From: JAPPFW01 sp965231815
GTDB taxonomy: Bacteria; Actinomycetota; Acidimicrobiia; Spongiisociales; Spongiisociaceae
DNA: 64,000 nt
Reading direction: 5' to 3'
Assembly: GCA_965231815.1 (NCBI GenBank)
Contig: OZ246890.1
Location: forward strand, 3,286,001 to 3,350,000
Shown here: positions 18,930 to 27,948 of the stretch, piece by piece
Layout of the letters: each line of letters starts with the position of its first letter
Position numbering within the stretch: the stretch's first letter is position 1
Program-made: the position numbers and the translations under genes
Notes under the pieces: generated by a model
What the model saw: only the letters and a program-made list of their open reading frames with translations
The model's database searches: none
Told to the model about the DNA's origin: nothing

Positions 18930-19031
18930 AAAACGAATCTTACGGGGTTCGGTGGTTGGCAAACTGCCTGGTCATGGAGTTGTAGGTTAGCGGCTGAACC
19001 CCTTTGTGCGGGGTTTCTCAGCACCCTCCTA
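18916..19031 (+). repeat. Dispersed 115-bp inverted-terminal-repeat element, copy 2
   Basis: Starts TAGGAGGGTCCTGA and ends TCAGCACCCTCCTA, flanked by TA. The first 14 bases contain the in-frame TGA stop of the nucleotidyltransferase gene. The interior hairpin AACCCCTTTGTGCGGGGTT is identical to copy 1. Same orientation as copy 1. Confidence 0.88.
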
Positions 19032-19556
19032 GATGATTAGCCCCGATTCACTCATACTGGTTGTTGCCCTGTTGTTGGGGGCTGCTGCGATGATGTGGTG
19101 GCCCCCCATTAGCCCCGATTATTCATGGATGGGGGTTTGGAGGATGAGTGGAGAAGACCAGATTCGCGCCCTGACCAGGCAGTACAGCTATCGGCGTTTC
19201 CCGTTTCGGTCCGGTGTAGAGATCCACCTGTCGGGTGAACGGCGGGTTTATACCCGATACTCGGGTCGAACAGGCGTTACATGCCTCGGTGTGTGGGAAA
19301 CCTGAATAATCAGGGCTAGGAGCCTTGTGGCAAAGTCCACACCGTGGTGTACTGTCCGTCGCTTTTCGGTCGGTGACCCATGGTTGTAACGGTAGTGGTC
19401 GGGGAGGTGGTTTTGTGTCGGAAAGAAACGGGGATGTTTTCGGTGGGGTTGACACTCATCGGGATTTTCATGTCGCGGCGGCTATCGAAAAGTACCTCAC
19501 GTTGCCGACGGATCGCTACCCTTCTTAATGCGATACCATTTTGACATAATGGTCGG
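19032..19556. other. Gene-poor scar with mobile-element debris
   Basis: An open frame at 19033-19305 (90 codons) shows no recognisable family and poor composition; I do not call it a gene. A repeated phrase TTAGCCCCGATT occurs at 19036 and 19109. The only recognisable coding remnant is the IS110-like fragment at 19415. This stretch looks like accumulated insertion debris between the nucleotidyltransferase and the decayed VapBC pair. Confidence 0.45.
19415..19528 (+). pseudogene. IS110-type transposase N-terminal fragment joined to nucleotidyltransferase fragment
   Basis: A GTG preceded by GGGGAGG opens SERNGDVFGGVDTHRDFHVA, which matches the start of IS110-family transposases (VxVGVDTHKDxHVA with the first catalytic Asp). 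After HVAA the reading continues AAIEKYLTLPTDR, nearly the same as AAIEKDLTLLADR inside the intact nucleotidyltransferase at about 18250-18290. So two unrelated fragments are fused at a shared GCGGCGGCTATCGA stretch, then terminated. No full transposase remains. Confidence 0.7.
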
Positions 19557-19775
19557 ATGGACCTGAACATTAGGAACCTCGACGACAACGTTTACGGCCG
19601 GCTGCGTGACCAAGCAGCGGCGGCCGGGCCTTCCATGCAACAATACCTGCGCACCGAACTGACCCGAATCGCTTCGCGTCTCTCCCCTTCGGAGTTCACC
19701 CGCCGGCACAACCCCATGACCCGCGAAGAGTTCCTTTCGGTCAGGCGCCGACTGCGCAAGATGGATGCTTGGTAG
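19557..19775 (+). CDS. FitA/VapB-like ribbon-helix-helix antitoxin
   Basis: 72-residue protein. The N-terminal MDLNIRNLDDNVYGRLRDQA is the ribbon-helix-helix strand and first helix found in FitA-like antitoxins, followed by SMQQYLRTELTRIA. The C-terminal part should bind a PIN toxin. The neighbouring toxin reading frame is broken, so this is probably an orphan antitoxin. The start at 19557 is the only ATG that gives the complete fold. Confidence 0.82.
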   Translation: MDLNIRNLDDNVYGRLRDQAAAAGPSMQQYLRTELTRIASRLSPSEFTRRHNPMTREEFLSVRRRLRKMDAW

Positions 19776-20140
19776 CGTTGTTTGCGACGCCGGAGGAATA
19801 CTCGTGGCGTCGGGAGCAATCGAAGGTATCGCACCGACCGACGCTGAATTCGTCGCTCTTGACTGGTCCACGATTACCGTAGGACGCTTCGTGGCAACCA
19901 GGTACGAAGGTCACCGCTGAAACGATAAGAATCGAAGTCGGACTGGCCCTCGCCGCGGTGAACGAACGGTTCCCGGTCCGGCCCATCGTCGCAGACACCC
20001 TCGCTCGTGCCGGCCTGGGGGCTGTCGACAGCTTCGACTCATGGTCGGCTTCGATCCTGGCCGAACACCTACACCTTCCCTTGTTCACCGCATCCGAGGA
20101 AGTGACCAGTATGCAAACAGAAATCCAACGGCCCTGGTAG
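19765..20140 (+). pseudogene. Decayed VapC-type PIN toxin
   Basis: Starts within the antitoxin end (ATG 19765) with VVCDAGGILVASG, the first-Asp strand of a PIN domain, but hits a stop at 19918-19920. The C-terminal PIN half continues in a different frame: TIRIEVGLALAAVNERF, DSFDSWSASILAEHLHLPLFTAS, which corresponds to the usual (YDA)AYLALAExLGLPLLTAD block with the acidic Asp. At least one frameshift plus sequence loss separate the halves, so no active toxin is expected. Confidence 0.75.
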
Positions 20141-20261
20141 CGCTCCCCGATGGGCACGCAACACGAAACGTCAGCGGGATTGCCGGACCGCCAAGAAGGC
20201 CGTTTCCTTACGTCACCATGAGCACGCAGGGTTTGGCAACGATTGAATGCCGGAATAGCCG

Positions 20262-22076
20262 TCAGGGTCTACGCCTCGGATTCCTGCGACCTGCTCGACT
20301 CAGGCCATTGAGCAGCTTGGCGGGACGCCAGCCCTGAACGGAGTTGATCACCGCTAACTCGTCGGCCTTGATTACCTCGGCTATCGGCAGCCTACGCTCG
20401 TGGAGCACACCCTGTTCGAGGAGTTCCCGACGGTAGGTACCGGGGAGGCATCCGGCCTCGATCGGAGGGGTGAACCATAGGTCTCCTATCCGGACCGCAA
20501 GGTTGGCGATCGTCGTCTCGACCGCCTCCCCGCAATCGTTCACCAAGACCACATCGTCAACATCCGGATAACGAGCGGAGGCTTCCTCGTAGGGCGCCCT
20601 CCAGAGGGTCTTGTGGTACCGGAGGGCATCGGATCGGTCGACCGCCACCGTGTCCATGACCAGACCAACCACCGGGGAACCGGTGACCAGGGCAGTACTC
20701 TCGATCGAAACCCGACCCTGTTCGGTAAGCAACAGGCGGACCCGGAGCGGGCCGTCACCGCCCACCGTGTCCAGCAACTCCCCGATCTCCGCTTCCGGAA
20801 TGACAATGCCGAAATACCGGGCCGAGGAACGGAGCCTGTCCAAGTGATGTTCGAGCAACCATATCCCTTTTCCGGGCTCCCATCGCATAGTCTCCAGAAG
20901 GGTCACCGGCGCATTCCGGACATATAGAACCCTCGCCTTGAGCATCGCTTCCCGATATTCGTCGGCGACGCTCGACTCGTGGACCACTCCTCCACCCACC
21001 CCGTACTCGGCCGAGCAGTCCTCCTCATCGATGACGAGGGTTCGGATGGCCACCGAGAATTCGGCGCGGGGCCTTCCCGATCCGGGCGGCGCCAGCAACC
21101 CGATAGCCCCGCAGTAGATACCACGCGGGGAGACCTCCAGGGACCTTATTATCTCCATGGTCCGCGCCTTGGGCGCCCCGGTCACCGACCCGCAGGGAAA
21201 CATGGCCGCAAAGATGTCGAACAGCCGCACCCCCGCACGGGTTCCGGCCACCACCGTGGAGGTCATCTGCCATACCGTTTCGAAACGCTCGATGTCGAAG
21301 AGCCTCTCGACCTCGACGCTACCGAACCGGGCCACCCTGCCGAGGTCGTTACGCACCAGATCGACGATCATCACGTTCTCGGCTCGGTCCTTGGCCGAGA
21401 GGGCCAACCGATCCCGCTCACAGCGATCCTCGTCCTCCCATCGCCCTCGAGGGATGGTTCCCTTCATGGGCCGGGTCTCGATCCGGCGCCCGTCCCATCG
21501 GAAGAACAGTTCGGGAGAGGCGGAGACAACCGTATGACGACCGGTGGTCAGCAAGGCGTGATAAGCCCCTCGTTGGGTCGCCGACAGGTCGGCATACAGC
21601 GATCCGGGGGAACCGTTGAAACGTCCCCTGAGGCGCAGCGTGTAGTTCGTCTGGTAGGTGTCGCCGAGGGTGATCGACTCTTGAATCTTCTCGAAATGCC
21701 GGCGATACTCCTTAACGGACACCTCGGGACGCAATGAAGCCACACGGTTGCCTTCCCTCATCGGTAGCGGTCCCGGAACCGCATCACGGAAGGCTGCGAA
21801 CCAGACCAGCGGTAGGCCCGGCCGGGCCTCCCTGACCATTAGCGCATCATCGAAGGCAGGCGCCGCCTCATAGGCTACGAAGCCGGCCACCCATCCACCT
21901 GACCGGGCTTCCCGCTCGGCGCTCTCGATGACAATCCGGACTTCCTCCGGTTTCGAAGTTGCCAACACCATGTAGGGATCCCTCAGATCAAGGGAAACCG
22001 GTTCGCCTCGCAGGTCATCGAACCGGGCGGTTACCACGCCGAGCGGTGAATCTCCAGGATGGTCGCGATCCTTCAT
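20262..22076 (-). CDS. PabB-PabC fusion: aminodeoxychorismate synthase component I / aminodeoxychorismate lyase
   Basis: Folate (p-aminobenzoate) synthesis. The N-terminal part (to about residue 370) is a chorismate-binding enzyme: ETRPMKGTIPRG, VMIVDLVRNDLGRVA, FETVWQMTSTV and the PCGSVTGAPKARTMEII block of PabB. The C-terminal part (about 385-604) is a fold-type IV PLP lyase: LLETMRWEPGKGIWLLEHHL, then YHKTLWR with the PLP lysine, and ETTIANLAVRIGDLWFTPP. The fused order B-C is a known arrangement. No glutamine amidotransferase (PabA) is nearby. The link with the folate-dependent C1 genes downstream is suggestive but PABA synthesis is a housekeeping role. Confidence 0.93.
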   Translation of the reverse strand: MKDRDHPGDSPLGVVTARFDDLRGEPVSLDLRDPYMVLATSKPEEVRIVIESAEREARSGGWVAGFVAYEAAPAFDDALMVREARPGLPLVWFAAFRDAVPGPLPMREGNRVASLRPEVSVKEYRRHFEKIQESITLGDTYQTNYTLRLRGRFNGSPGSLYADLSATQRGAYHALLTTGRHTVVSASPELFFRWDGRRIETRPMKGTIPRGRWEDEDRCERDRLALSAKDRAENVMIVDLVRNDLGRVARFGSVEVERLFDIERFETVWQMTSTVVAGTRAGVRLFDIFAAMFPCGSVTGAPKARTMEIIRSLEVSPRGIYCGAIGLLAPPGSGRPRAEFSVAIRTLVIDEEDCSAEYGVGGGVVHESSVADEYREAMLKARVLYVRNAPVTLLETMRWEPGKGIWLLEHHLDRLRSSARYFGIVIPEAEIGELLDTVGGDGPLRVRLLLTEQGRVSIESTALVTGSPVVGLVMDTVAVDRSDALRYHKTLWRAPYEEASARYPDVDDVVLVNDCGEAVETTIANLAVRIGDLWFTPPIEAGCLPGTYRRELLEQGVLHERRLPIAEVIKADELAVINSVQGWRPAKLLNGLSRAGRRNPRRRP

Positions 22077-22574
22077 CCCTGGAGTGGCTGCCCCTTCTGC
22101 GTAGCCCCCTTCAGGACGCTCGCATCGGCGCGGCCCCGGCCTTGCCCTCCCACCGGGGCAGCACCGGCGGCGAGGCGAGCGTAGCGAGCGACTCCCGAAG
22201 ACGGGTTCCTGGGGGCCCTACCAAGTCCCGAGAACGCGAAAAACGCCGGAACGGTTACCTCCAAGCAGGGCCCGCCCCCGCCACCACCTTGCCTGGGTTT
22301 CGAGCAGGGTCGGGCATCCCCGATCCAAGTCGGCTCGAATAACATGATCCCATTCACGGCCGGCTCGACGCCAAAGCCCACCGGAGGTGTTTGTAGCTAC
22401 CCACCACTATGCAACGCAGCGATGACATATTCAACCCCTTTGCGATCCGCACTCATTTACCGAGCCCGTAATGGAAGGAAAGGCGGTCCCCTTCGAACGC
22501 TCACGGGATGGTTGTTGATGGCGAACGCCTGCCCATCGGCTGTGAATCCAACTCATCGCCACGGCGGACCCTCT
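22077..22574. other. Intergenic, no supported gene
   Basis: About 500 bases between pabBC and metF, on the 5' side of pabBC and the 3' side of metF. It holds GC-rich low-complexity sequence (runs of GCGAGC, CCCGCCCCCGCCACC) and several short open frames with no recognisable family. No tRNA, terminator with T-run or riboswitch was identified. Confidence 0.5.
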
Positions 22575-23441
22575 CTACATGGTCTCCAAGTATTCCTGAC
22601 GCCAACGTTCGGTGGTCTCACATTGGTTGAACGTGTAGATATGCACACCGCCGATCCGAGCCCCCGGAGCGCCTAACCCGCCGACCAGGCCCTCAAGCAG
22701 CGCCTCCGGCGCGTACCCACCGGGTTTGATGAACCGGCTCACCAAGCCTCGGTGCTTGGAGAGAAAACGCACGGATTGCCCAACCCCTATACGGGTCGAG
22801 ATCTTGACGAGCTTCAAACGGTCAGCCACTCCGGGAATCCCGATCTGGACCGGAAGCGAGATGCCATCCTCACGGCATCCGGCCACGAAGTCCATAATTG
22901 CTCCGGCATCGAAGCACATCTGGGTGGTCATGTAGGAGGCGTAGGGCGCCTTGTCGTGGAGAGCCGTGCGGAGGTTGGCGTCGGGAATCACGGCGTGGCC
23001 CTCCGGGTACGAAGGTATTCCGATCTCGGTTAGATGATGGCCGAGATCATCCATCGCTGAAAGGAGAGAATACCCATCGGGGAATACCCCTCTCTGTGGC
23101 GCGTCACCTCCCACCACGAAAGCTCGGGAAATCTCCAACTCCTGCAATCGCTCCAGCAACGCGGCTAGATGGGCCTTGTCGTGGGTCATCCGGGCTGACA
23201 GGTGGGGAACCACATCGAAGCCTCGAGATTGTAACTCACCGGCCAGGCTCACCGTGTCCTCGAGCGTCTTCGTTGGAGACGCCGTCACCGATACCGTCGC
23301 CCCGGAGGGAAGGTAACCCACCTGGGCGAGAACGTTCTTGAGAGGCAACACCTCGAACTTGGGATGCCGCAGCAGATCCCGGATCGCCACGCCTCCTACC
23401 GGATCGGGGTGAAGGTCGGGACCGGCGCCCTTCTCGTTCAT
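22575..23441 (-). CDS. metF: Methylenetetrahydrofolate reductase family protein (MetF-like)
   Basis: FAD-dependent TIM-barrel enzyme interconverting methyl- and methylene-tetrahydrofolate. Visible blocks: FEVLPLKNV, VSVTASPTKTLEDTVSLAGEL, VPHLSARMTHDKAHLAALLERL, AFVVGGDAPQRGVFPDG, YASYMTTQMCFDAGAIMDFV and GVHIYTFNQCETTERW at the end. It is 288 residues, near usual MetF length but divergent. I start at ATG 23441; the longer frame upstream lies inside the mttB gene and is antisense-like. It is the last gene of a seven-gene methyl-catabolism operon, 7 bases after mttB, so it probably runs in the oxidative direction, moving methyl groups to methylene-THF. Confidence 0.88.
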   Translation of the reverse strand: MNEKGAGPDLHPDPVGGVAIRDLLRHPKFEVLPLKNVLAQVGYLPSGATVSVTASPTKTLEDTVSLAGELQSRGFDVVPHLSARMTHDKAHLAALLERLQELEISRAFVVGGDAPQRGVFPDGYSLLSAMDDLGHHLTEIGIPSYPEGHAVIPDANLRTALHDKAPYASYMTTQMCFDAGAIMDFVAGCREDGISLPVQIGIPGVADRLKLVKISTRIGVGQSVRFLSKHRGLVSRFIKPGGYAPEALLEGLVGGLGAPGARIGGVHIYTFNQCETTERWRQEYLETM

Positions 23442-23448
23442 GAACACC

Positions 23449-24996
23449 TCACACGTCGGAATCCGGGAAGGACGCCTTGCGAGCCCTGATCCATTCGGCA
23501 ACCGCCTCGGCGACCGCGTCATCGATCGCAGGAGGTTCATATTCGGCGAGGAGTCGTTTCCACTCCGCATTGGCCCGGCTCACCGAGTCGAGGGACCCGT
23601 TCAACTCCCACTGTTCGTAGCTATCCATATCGGCCTGGTTCGAGACCCACAGCGCGTTCTCGAAGTTGGCCATGGTGTGAGCGGTCCCCAAATGGTGCTT
23701 GCCGGGGGCGTTCGTGAGGAGCGAAGTCATCGCCTGGCCGTTCTCGCTCAGGTCGACGCCGCCCACCATACGGTCCATCATCAAAGCCTGGTCGGCGTCC
23801 AGAACGAACTTCTCGTAACCCATGGTCAGGCCGCCCTCCAGCCATCCGGCGGTGTGAAGAACGAAGTTGACCCCGGCCGCAAGCGCGGGCAGGAAGGTCG
23901 TGGCGCTCTCGTAGGCGGCCTGGGCGTCGGGAATCTTCGAGGCGGTCAGGTTGCCGCCCGACCGGAAAGGCACGCCGAGGCGGGCCGCCAACTGGGCCAC
24001 CGCCTGAAGCACCAGGGTCGGTTCGGGAGTTCCGAATATCGGAGCGCCGCTCTGCATCGACATCGACGCGGCGAACGAGCCGAAGATCACCGGAGCGCCC
24101 GGACGGATCAACTGGGTGAAAGCGATACCCGCCATCGCCTCCGCAAGCGTTTGCGTCACCGCCGCCGCCACGGTGACCGGCGCCATAGCGCCCACGATGA
24201 TGAACGGGGTTATCAGGGAACATTGGTTGTTCTCGGCCAGGACCTTGGCGGATCCGAGCATGGCGCGGTCCCATGTCATCGGGGAGTTGGCGTTGCAGAG
24301 ACCCATCAGCACGGTGTTTTTCGCCACGAAATCCTCACCGAACACGATCTTGGTGATATCGACCGAATCCTGGGCACGCTCGGGCTTGGTTACCGACGAC
24401 ATGAAGGGTTTGTCGTGGTACAGCACATGGGAGTGGATCATGTCCAGATGCCGCTTGTTGACCGGAAGGTCGACCGGCTCGCAGAGAGTCCCGCCCCCAT
24501 GATGCAGGGCGGGGCTCATGTGAACCAGCTTGGCGAAGTTCCGGAAATCCTCGATGGTGGCGTAGCGACGACCCGCGTCGGCGTCCCTGACGAAGGGAGA
24601 GCCGTAGGCGGGAGCGAACACCACATGAGGGTCCCCGATTGTGACCGAACGGGCGGGGTTGCGAGCGTGCTGGACGAACGAACTCGGCGCAGAGGCGGTG
24701 ATGATCTGGCGGCACAATCCCCTGGGGAAGCGGGCTCGGGTGCCTTCGACTTCTGCACCCGCTCCGGCGTACACCTCCAAGGCCTCCGGGAAGTTCATCA
24801 GCTCGACACCCACCTTCTCGAGCAAGGTATCGGCGTTGTGCTCGATCAGCTCCAAGCCCTCTTCGGATAAGACTTCAGTACGTCCGAGCTTGCGAGTGAG
24901 GAAAGGCTGCTGTTCTATCACCTTGGCGGTGCGGAGGGCTTGCCGGGCTGCCCGACCCCCTCCTCGCCGTCCACGCCGTCGACGACCAGCGTTCAT
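23449..24996 (-). CDS. MttB-superfamily (trimethylamine/glycine-betaine-type) methyltransferase
   Basis: COG5598-type methyltransferase of 515 residues that transfers a methyl group from a quaternary or tertiary amine to a corrinoid protein. Diagnostic segments include VFAPAYGSPFVRD, MSPALHHGGGTLCEPVD, LCNANSPMTWDRAMLGSA, ITPFIIVGAMAPVTVAAAVTQ and FLPALAAGVNFVLHTAGWLEGG. There is no in-frame UAG, so this is the non-pyrrolysine branch, whose characterised members act on glycine betaine or related betaines. The N-terminus is a basic Arg/Gly-rich tail. Overlaps the activator gene by four bases. Substrate is inferred from the betaine transporters and the dimethylglycine-type dehydrogenase in the same window. 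Confidence 0.9.
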   Translation of the reverse strand: MNAGRRRRGRRGGGRAARQALRTAKVIEQQPFLTRKLGRTEVLSEEGLELIEHNADTLLEKVGVELMNFPEALEVYAGAGAEVEGTRARFPRGLCRQIITASAPSSFVQHARNPARSVTIGDPHVVFAPAYGSPFVRDADAGRRYATIEDFRNFAKLVHMSPALHHGGGTLCEPVDLPVNKRHLDMIHSHVLYHDKPFMSSVTKPERAQDSVDITKIVFGEDFVAKNTVLMGLCNANSPMTWDRAMLGSAKVLAENNQCSLITPFIIVGAMAPVTVAAAVTQTLAEAMAGIAFTQLIRPGAPVIFGSFAASMSMQSGAPIFGTPEPTLVLQAVAQLAARLGVPFRSGGNLTASKIPDAQAAYESATTFLPALAAGVNFVLHTAGWLEGGLTMGYEKFVLDADQALMMDRMVGGVDLSENGQAMTSLLTNAPGKHHLGTAHTMANFENALWVSNQADMDSYEQWELNGSLDSVSRANAEWKRLLAEYEPPAIDDAVAEAVAEWIRARKASFPDSDV

Positions 24997-27032
24997 GCGG
25001 ATCTCCTTCCTGTTCTCCGCCGGGACCTTCCTCTACGAGATCTGCCCCTGCGCCGTCCTCCGGGACCGGCCGGGGAGGTAACGATCCCTGACAGGTTCAC
25101 CCTTCCCGCCAGGTTGTTTAGAGGCTCGGTCGCATGGGGAATAGCCATCGCCTCGACGAAGTACTGCTGGAAAGACGGCTCGACAGCCGTCTCGATCTTC
25201 TCGATCTTGCGGACCAGGTTCTCGATTTCGTCACGGGCGGCGCCGCTGAGGAGGGCCATGATGGCCCCGGTACCGGCCGCGTTGCCGGCCGCCGAGACCC
25301 GATCCGGATCGCAGTCCGGGATCATGCCCAATACCATCGCGTAGATCGGGTCGATGTGGCTCCCGAAAGCACCGGCCAGCCGTATCGCATCCACCCGGTC
25401 AACCCCCAAGTGGTCCATTAGAAGCCTGATCCCCGCCCGCAGCGCGGCTTTAGCAAGCTGCACGGCCCGGATGTCGTTCTGGGTTATGTATATGGGGTTG
25501 CCATTCCCGATGGAACCATCGTGCAACAGATAGCGCCCGGTCCGGCCGTCGAAGCTGACCCGTTCGCTCCGACGGGAGTCTACGATGAGGCCGTCGGAAG
25601 TCACTACCCCCGCCAGCACCAGTTCGGCTACCGCCTCGATAATGCCTGATCCGCAGATCCCGATCACCCCGACGCCGGCCGGCGCATTCTCGAAACCCTC
25701 GCTGTCCGACCACGAGTCGGTCCCTATCACCTTGAACCGCGGTTCGAGCGTGGCGCGGTCGATCCGGACCCGTTCGATAGCGCCCGGAGTAGCCCTCTGG
25801 CCGGCGCTGATCTCGGCGCCCTCGAAAGCCGGCCCGGTCGGGCTGGAAGCAGCCAGCAGGCGGCCGGCGCTCCCGAGCACGATCTCGGCGTTGGTTCCGA
25901 CATCGACCAGTAGCTGGATCTCGTGGCCTCGATGGGGTCCTTCGGAGAGCACCGCTCCGGCTGCATCGGCCCCGACGTGGCCCGCCACGCAAGGGAGCAC
26001 ATATAGCCGAGCGCCGGGATTGGCGTCGATACCGATTGCCGCAGCCTTGATGCGGATCGGACCATCGGTAGCCAGAGCGAACGGCGCTACACCCAACCTC
26101 CTAGGATCGATGCCGAGCACCAAGTGGTGCATTATGGGATTGCCGACCAGAGTCACCTCGAGCAATGACCTCCGGTCCAGCCCGGCCTCGGCCAGCAGGT
26201 CACCTACCAGTTGATCGAGGGCCGCACGGATGGCCGCGGTGAGATCGGCCTCCCCTCCCTCGTTCATCATCACGTACGACACCCGGCTCATCAGGTCTTC
26301 GCCGAACCGGATCTGGGGGTTCATGATGCCCGAGGATGCAAGCACCCTACCGGTGGAGAGATCGCACAGATGCCCGGCGACGGTGGTGGAGCCTACGTCG
26401 ATCGCCACCCCCACCGGACCATCGTGGAAACCCGGCCACACCGCGGTGAGCGTATCCCCGTCATGGACCCCTACGGTGGCTGTCCAATCGCCTTCACGGA
26501 GGGCGTCTTGAAGATCGATGAGGACATGGTGATCCACGGACCGGACCGCAACGCCCCACTGCTCCTCGAGCGCCTCGAGCACCCGGGCGAGATCCGAAGC
26601 TTGGCGGTACATGTCCGGTGGTTCGACTTCTATGTAGTGGAGGCGCACCACCGGATCGACCGCGATGTCGATTACCTCGGCCCGTTTGCGTACCACCTGC
26701 CTCCGGACCTGGCTGTAGGGGGGGACGTCTATGACAGCGTTGCCCTGCAGGCGGGCTGCGCAGGCGAGGCGGTGCCCATCCCTAAGGGGCCGACGGCGGC
26801 TACGGTATCCGACCTCGACGGTCGAAGGGGCTGAAAGTCGTCCATCGGACACCGGAATGCCCACCGCGCTGCCCTGGGTAACCTGGCAACGACCGCAGAT
26901 ACCCCGACCTCCGCAAACGGAATCGATGTCCACACCCAGGCCTCGGGCCGCTTCCAGGACCGTCGTTCCTTCCGGAACCGTCCCTCGCCGCCCGGAAGGC
27001 GTGAACACAACCCGTACCGGTGTCGATCCCAT
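24993..27032 (-). CDS. Reductive activator of corrinoid protein (RACo-like, 2Fe-2S + ASKHA ATPase)
   Basis: ATP-dependent reactivase returning oxidised Co(II) corrinoid to Co(I). The N-terminal ferredoxin domain has Cys40, Cys46, Cys49 (DSVCGGRGICGRCQV) and a fourth Cys near 91 (RLACAAR). The C-terminal ASKHA domain shows VGVAIDVGSTTVAGHLCDL, LLVDVGTNAEIVLG and AGAFGSHIDP. I start at ATG 27032; the longer frame overlaps the end of the pterin-binding gene and is not conserved-looking. Stop overlaps mttB by four bases. A basic Arg-rich tail ends the protein, like that at the start of MttB and at the end of the pterin-binding protein. Confidence 0.9.
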   Translation of the reverse strand: MGSTPVRVVFTPSGRRGTVPEGTTVLEAARGLGVDIDSVCGGRGICGRCQVTQGSAVGIPVSDGRLSAPSTVEVGYRSRRRPLRDGHRLACAARLQGNAVIDVPPYSQVRRQVVRKRAEVIDIAVDPVVRLHYIEVEPPDMYRQASDLARVLEALEEQWGVAVRSVDHHVLIDLQDALREGDWTATVGVHDGDTLTAVWPGFHDGPVGVAIDVGSTTVAGHLCDLSTGRVLASSGIMNPQIRFGEDLMSRVSYVMMNEGGEADLTAAIRAALDQLVGDLLAEAGLDRRSLLEVTLVGNPIMHHLVLGIDPRRLGVAPFALATDGPIRIKAAAIGIDANPGARLYVLPCVAGHVGADAAGAVLSEGPHRGHEIQLLVDVGTNAEIVLGSAGRLLAASSPTGPAFEGAEISAGQRATPGAIERVRIDRATLEPRFKVIGTDSWSDSEGFENAPAGVGVIGICGSGIIEAVAELVLAGVVTSDGLIVDSRRSERVSFDGRTGRYLLHDGSIGNGNPIYITQNDIRAVQLAKAALRAGIRLLMDHLGVDRVDAIRLAGAFGSHIDPIYAMVLGMIPDCDPDRVSAAGNAAGTGAIMALLSGAARDEIENLVRKIEKIETAVEPSFQQYFVEAMAIPHATEPLNNLAGRVNLSGIVTSPAGPGGRRRGRSRRGRSRRRTGRRSA

Positions 27033-27042
27033 CACGGGCGGC

Positions 27043-27948
27043 CTACCGGCCCCCGGCGGCCCGGCGCCGACCGGTGCGACGGCGGCTCCGAGCGGCGGCC
27101 TGTCCCGGTTTCCTGAAGGTCCGTATCCAGTCCGTGCAGTCACGGTCGTTCCCCATCAGAACATCGGCGGCCTTGATCGAATGGATGATCTCTTTTTCGA
27201 GGGGATTGGTTATCGCCGAGGTGAGGCCATTGGCGATCGCCATGGACAGGAAGGCGCTGTTTATACCGTGGCGGTTGGGGAGTCCGAAGCTGATATTGGA
27301 AGCGCCGCACGTTGAGTTCACTCCCAGCTCATCCCGTAGCCGCCGCAGGATCCGGAACACCTGGACACCCGCGTAGCGGAGCGCCCCGATCGGCATCACC
27401 AGCGGATCGACCACCACATCCTCCGGGGGTATCCCGTAATCGGCGGCTCGCCTGACGATCTTCGCGGCTACCTCGAAACGCACGTCAGGATCCTCCGATA
27501 TTCCTGACTCGTCGTTGGAAATCGCTACTACCGCCGCTCCGTATCGGGCTACCAGAGGCAAGACCCGCTCAAGCCGTTCCTCCTCCCCGGTGACGGAGTT
27601 GACCAGAGCCTTACCCTTATATACGGACAAGCCCGCCTCCAGCGCCTCGACGATGGAAGAGTCGATGGCGAGCGGTACTTCCACCAACCCTTGGACCATC
27701 CGGATGACCTCGGCCAGGATCGCGGGCTCGTCCGCGAGCGGGATTCCCGCGTTGACGTCGAGCATGTGGGCGCCGGCGGCTACTTGGGCTACCGCGTCCG
27801 CCTCGACACGGTGATAGTCACCTTCCCTCATCTCGGCGGCCAGCAGCTTGCGGCCGGTCGGGTTGATCCTCTCCCCGATGATGACGAACGGGAGGTCCGG
27901 GCCGATTACCACCTCGCGGGTGGGGGAACTGACCACCGTCCTAGTCAT
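27043..27948 (-). CDS. Pterin-binding methyltransferase (tetrahydrofolate:corrinoid)
   Basis: TIM-barrel protein of the dihydropteroate synthase-like pterin-binding group. FVIIGERINPTGRKLL, GAHMLDVNAGIPLADE, PLAIDSS, KALVNSVTGEEERLE and NSTCGASNISFGLPNRHGINS are family blocks shared with MtgA, AcsE and the MetH pterin domain. It should move the methyl group from methyl-corrinoid to tetrahydrofolate. 301 residues, with a basic tail (RRRTGRRRAAGGR). It overlaps the upstream small gene by 8 bases and precedes the activator by 10 bases, in one operon with its corrinoid protein. Confidence 0.92.
   Translation of the reverse strand: MTRTVVSSPTREVVIGPDLPFVIIGERINPTGRKLLAAEMREGDYHRVEADAVAQVAAGAHMLDVNAGIPLADEPAILAEVIRMVQGLVEVPLAIDSSIVEALEAGLSVYKGKALVNSVTGEEERLERVLPLVARYGAAVVAISNDESGISEDPDVRFEVAAKIVRRAADYGIPPEDVVVDPLVMPIGALRYAGVQVFRILRRLRDELGVNSTCGASNISFGLPNRHGINSAFLSMAIANGLTSAITNPLEKEIIHSIKAADVLMGNDRDCTDWIRTFRKPGQAAARSRRRTGRRRAAGGR

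Noticed and set aside
19033..19305. 90-residue protein with hydrophobic start
   Set aside because: Starts at the edge of repeat copy 2, contains short direct repeats and has no family resemblance; probably non-coding scar.
22077..22574. Open frames between pabBC and metF on both strands
   Set aside because: Low-complexity Gly/Arg/Pro-rich translations without motifs or ribosome-binding sites.
23440..24870. 476-codon plus-strand open frame opposite the MttB-family gene
   Set aside because: Composition-driven antisense frame rich in Arg, His and Gly; the minus-strand protein has clear family blocks throughout.
23449..24996. Pyrrolysine-dependent trimethylamine methyltransferase
   Set aside because: The frame is open over its whole length with no in-frame UAG, and no pyl genes are present, so it is a non-pyrrolysine member.
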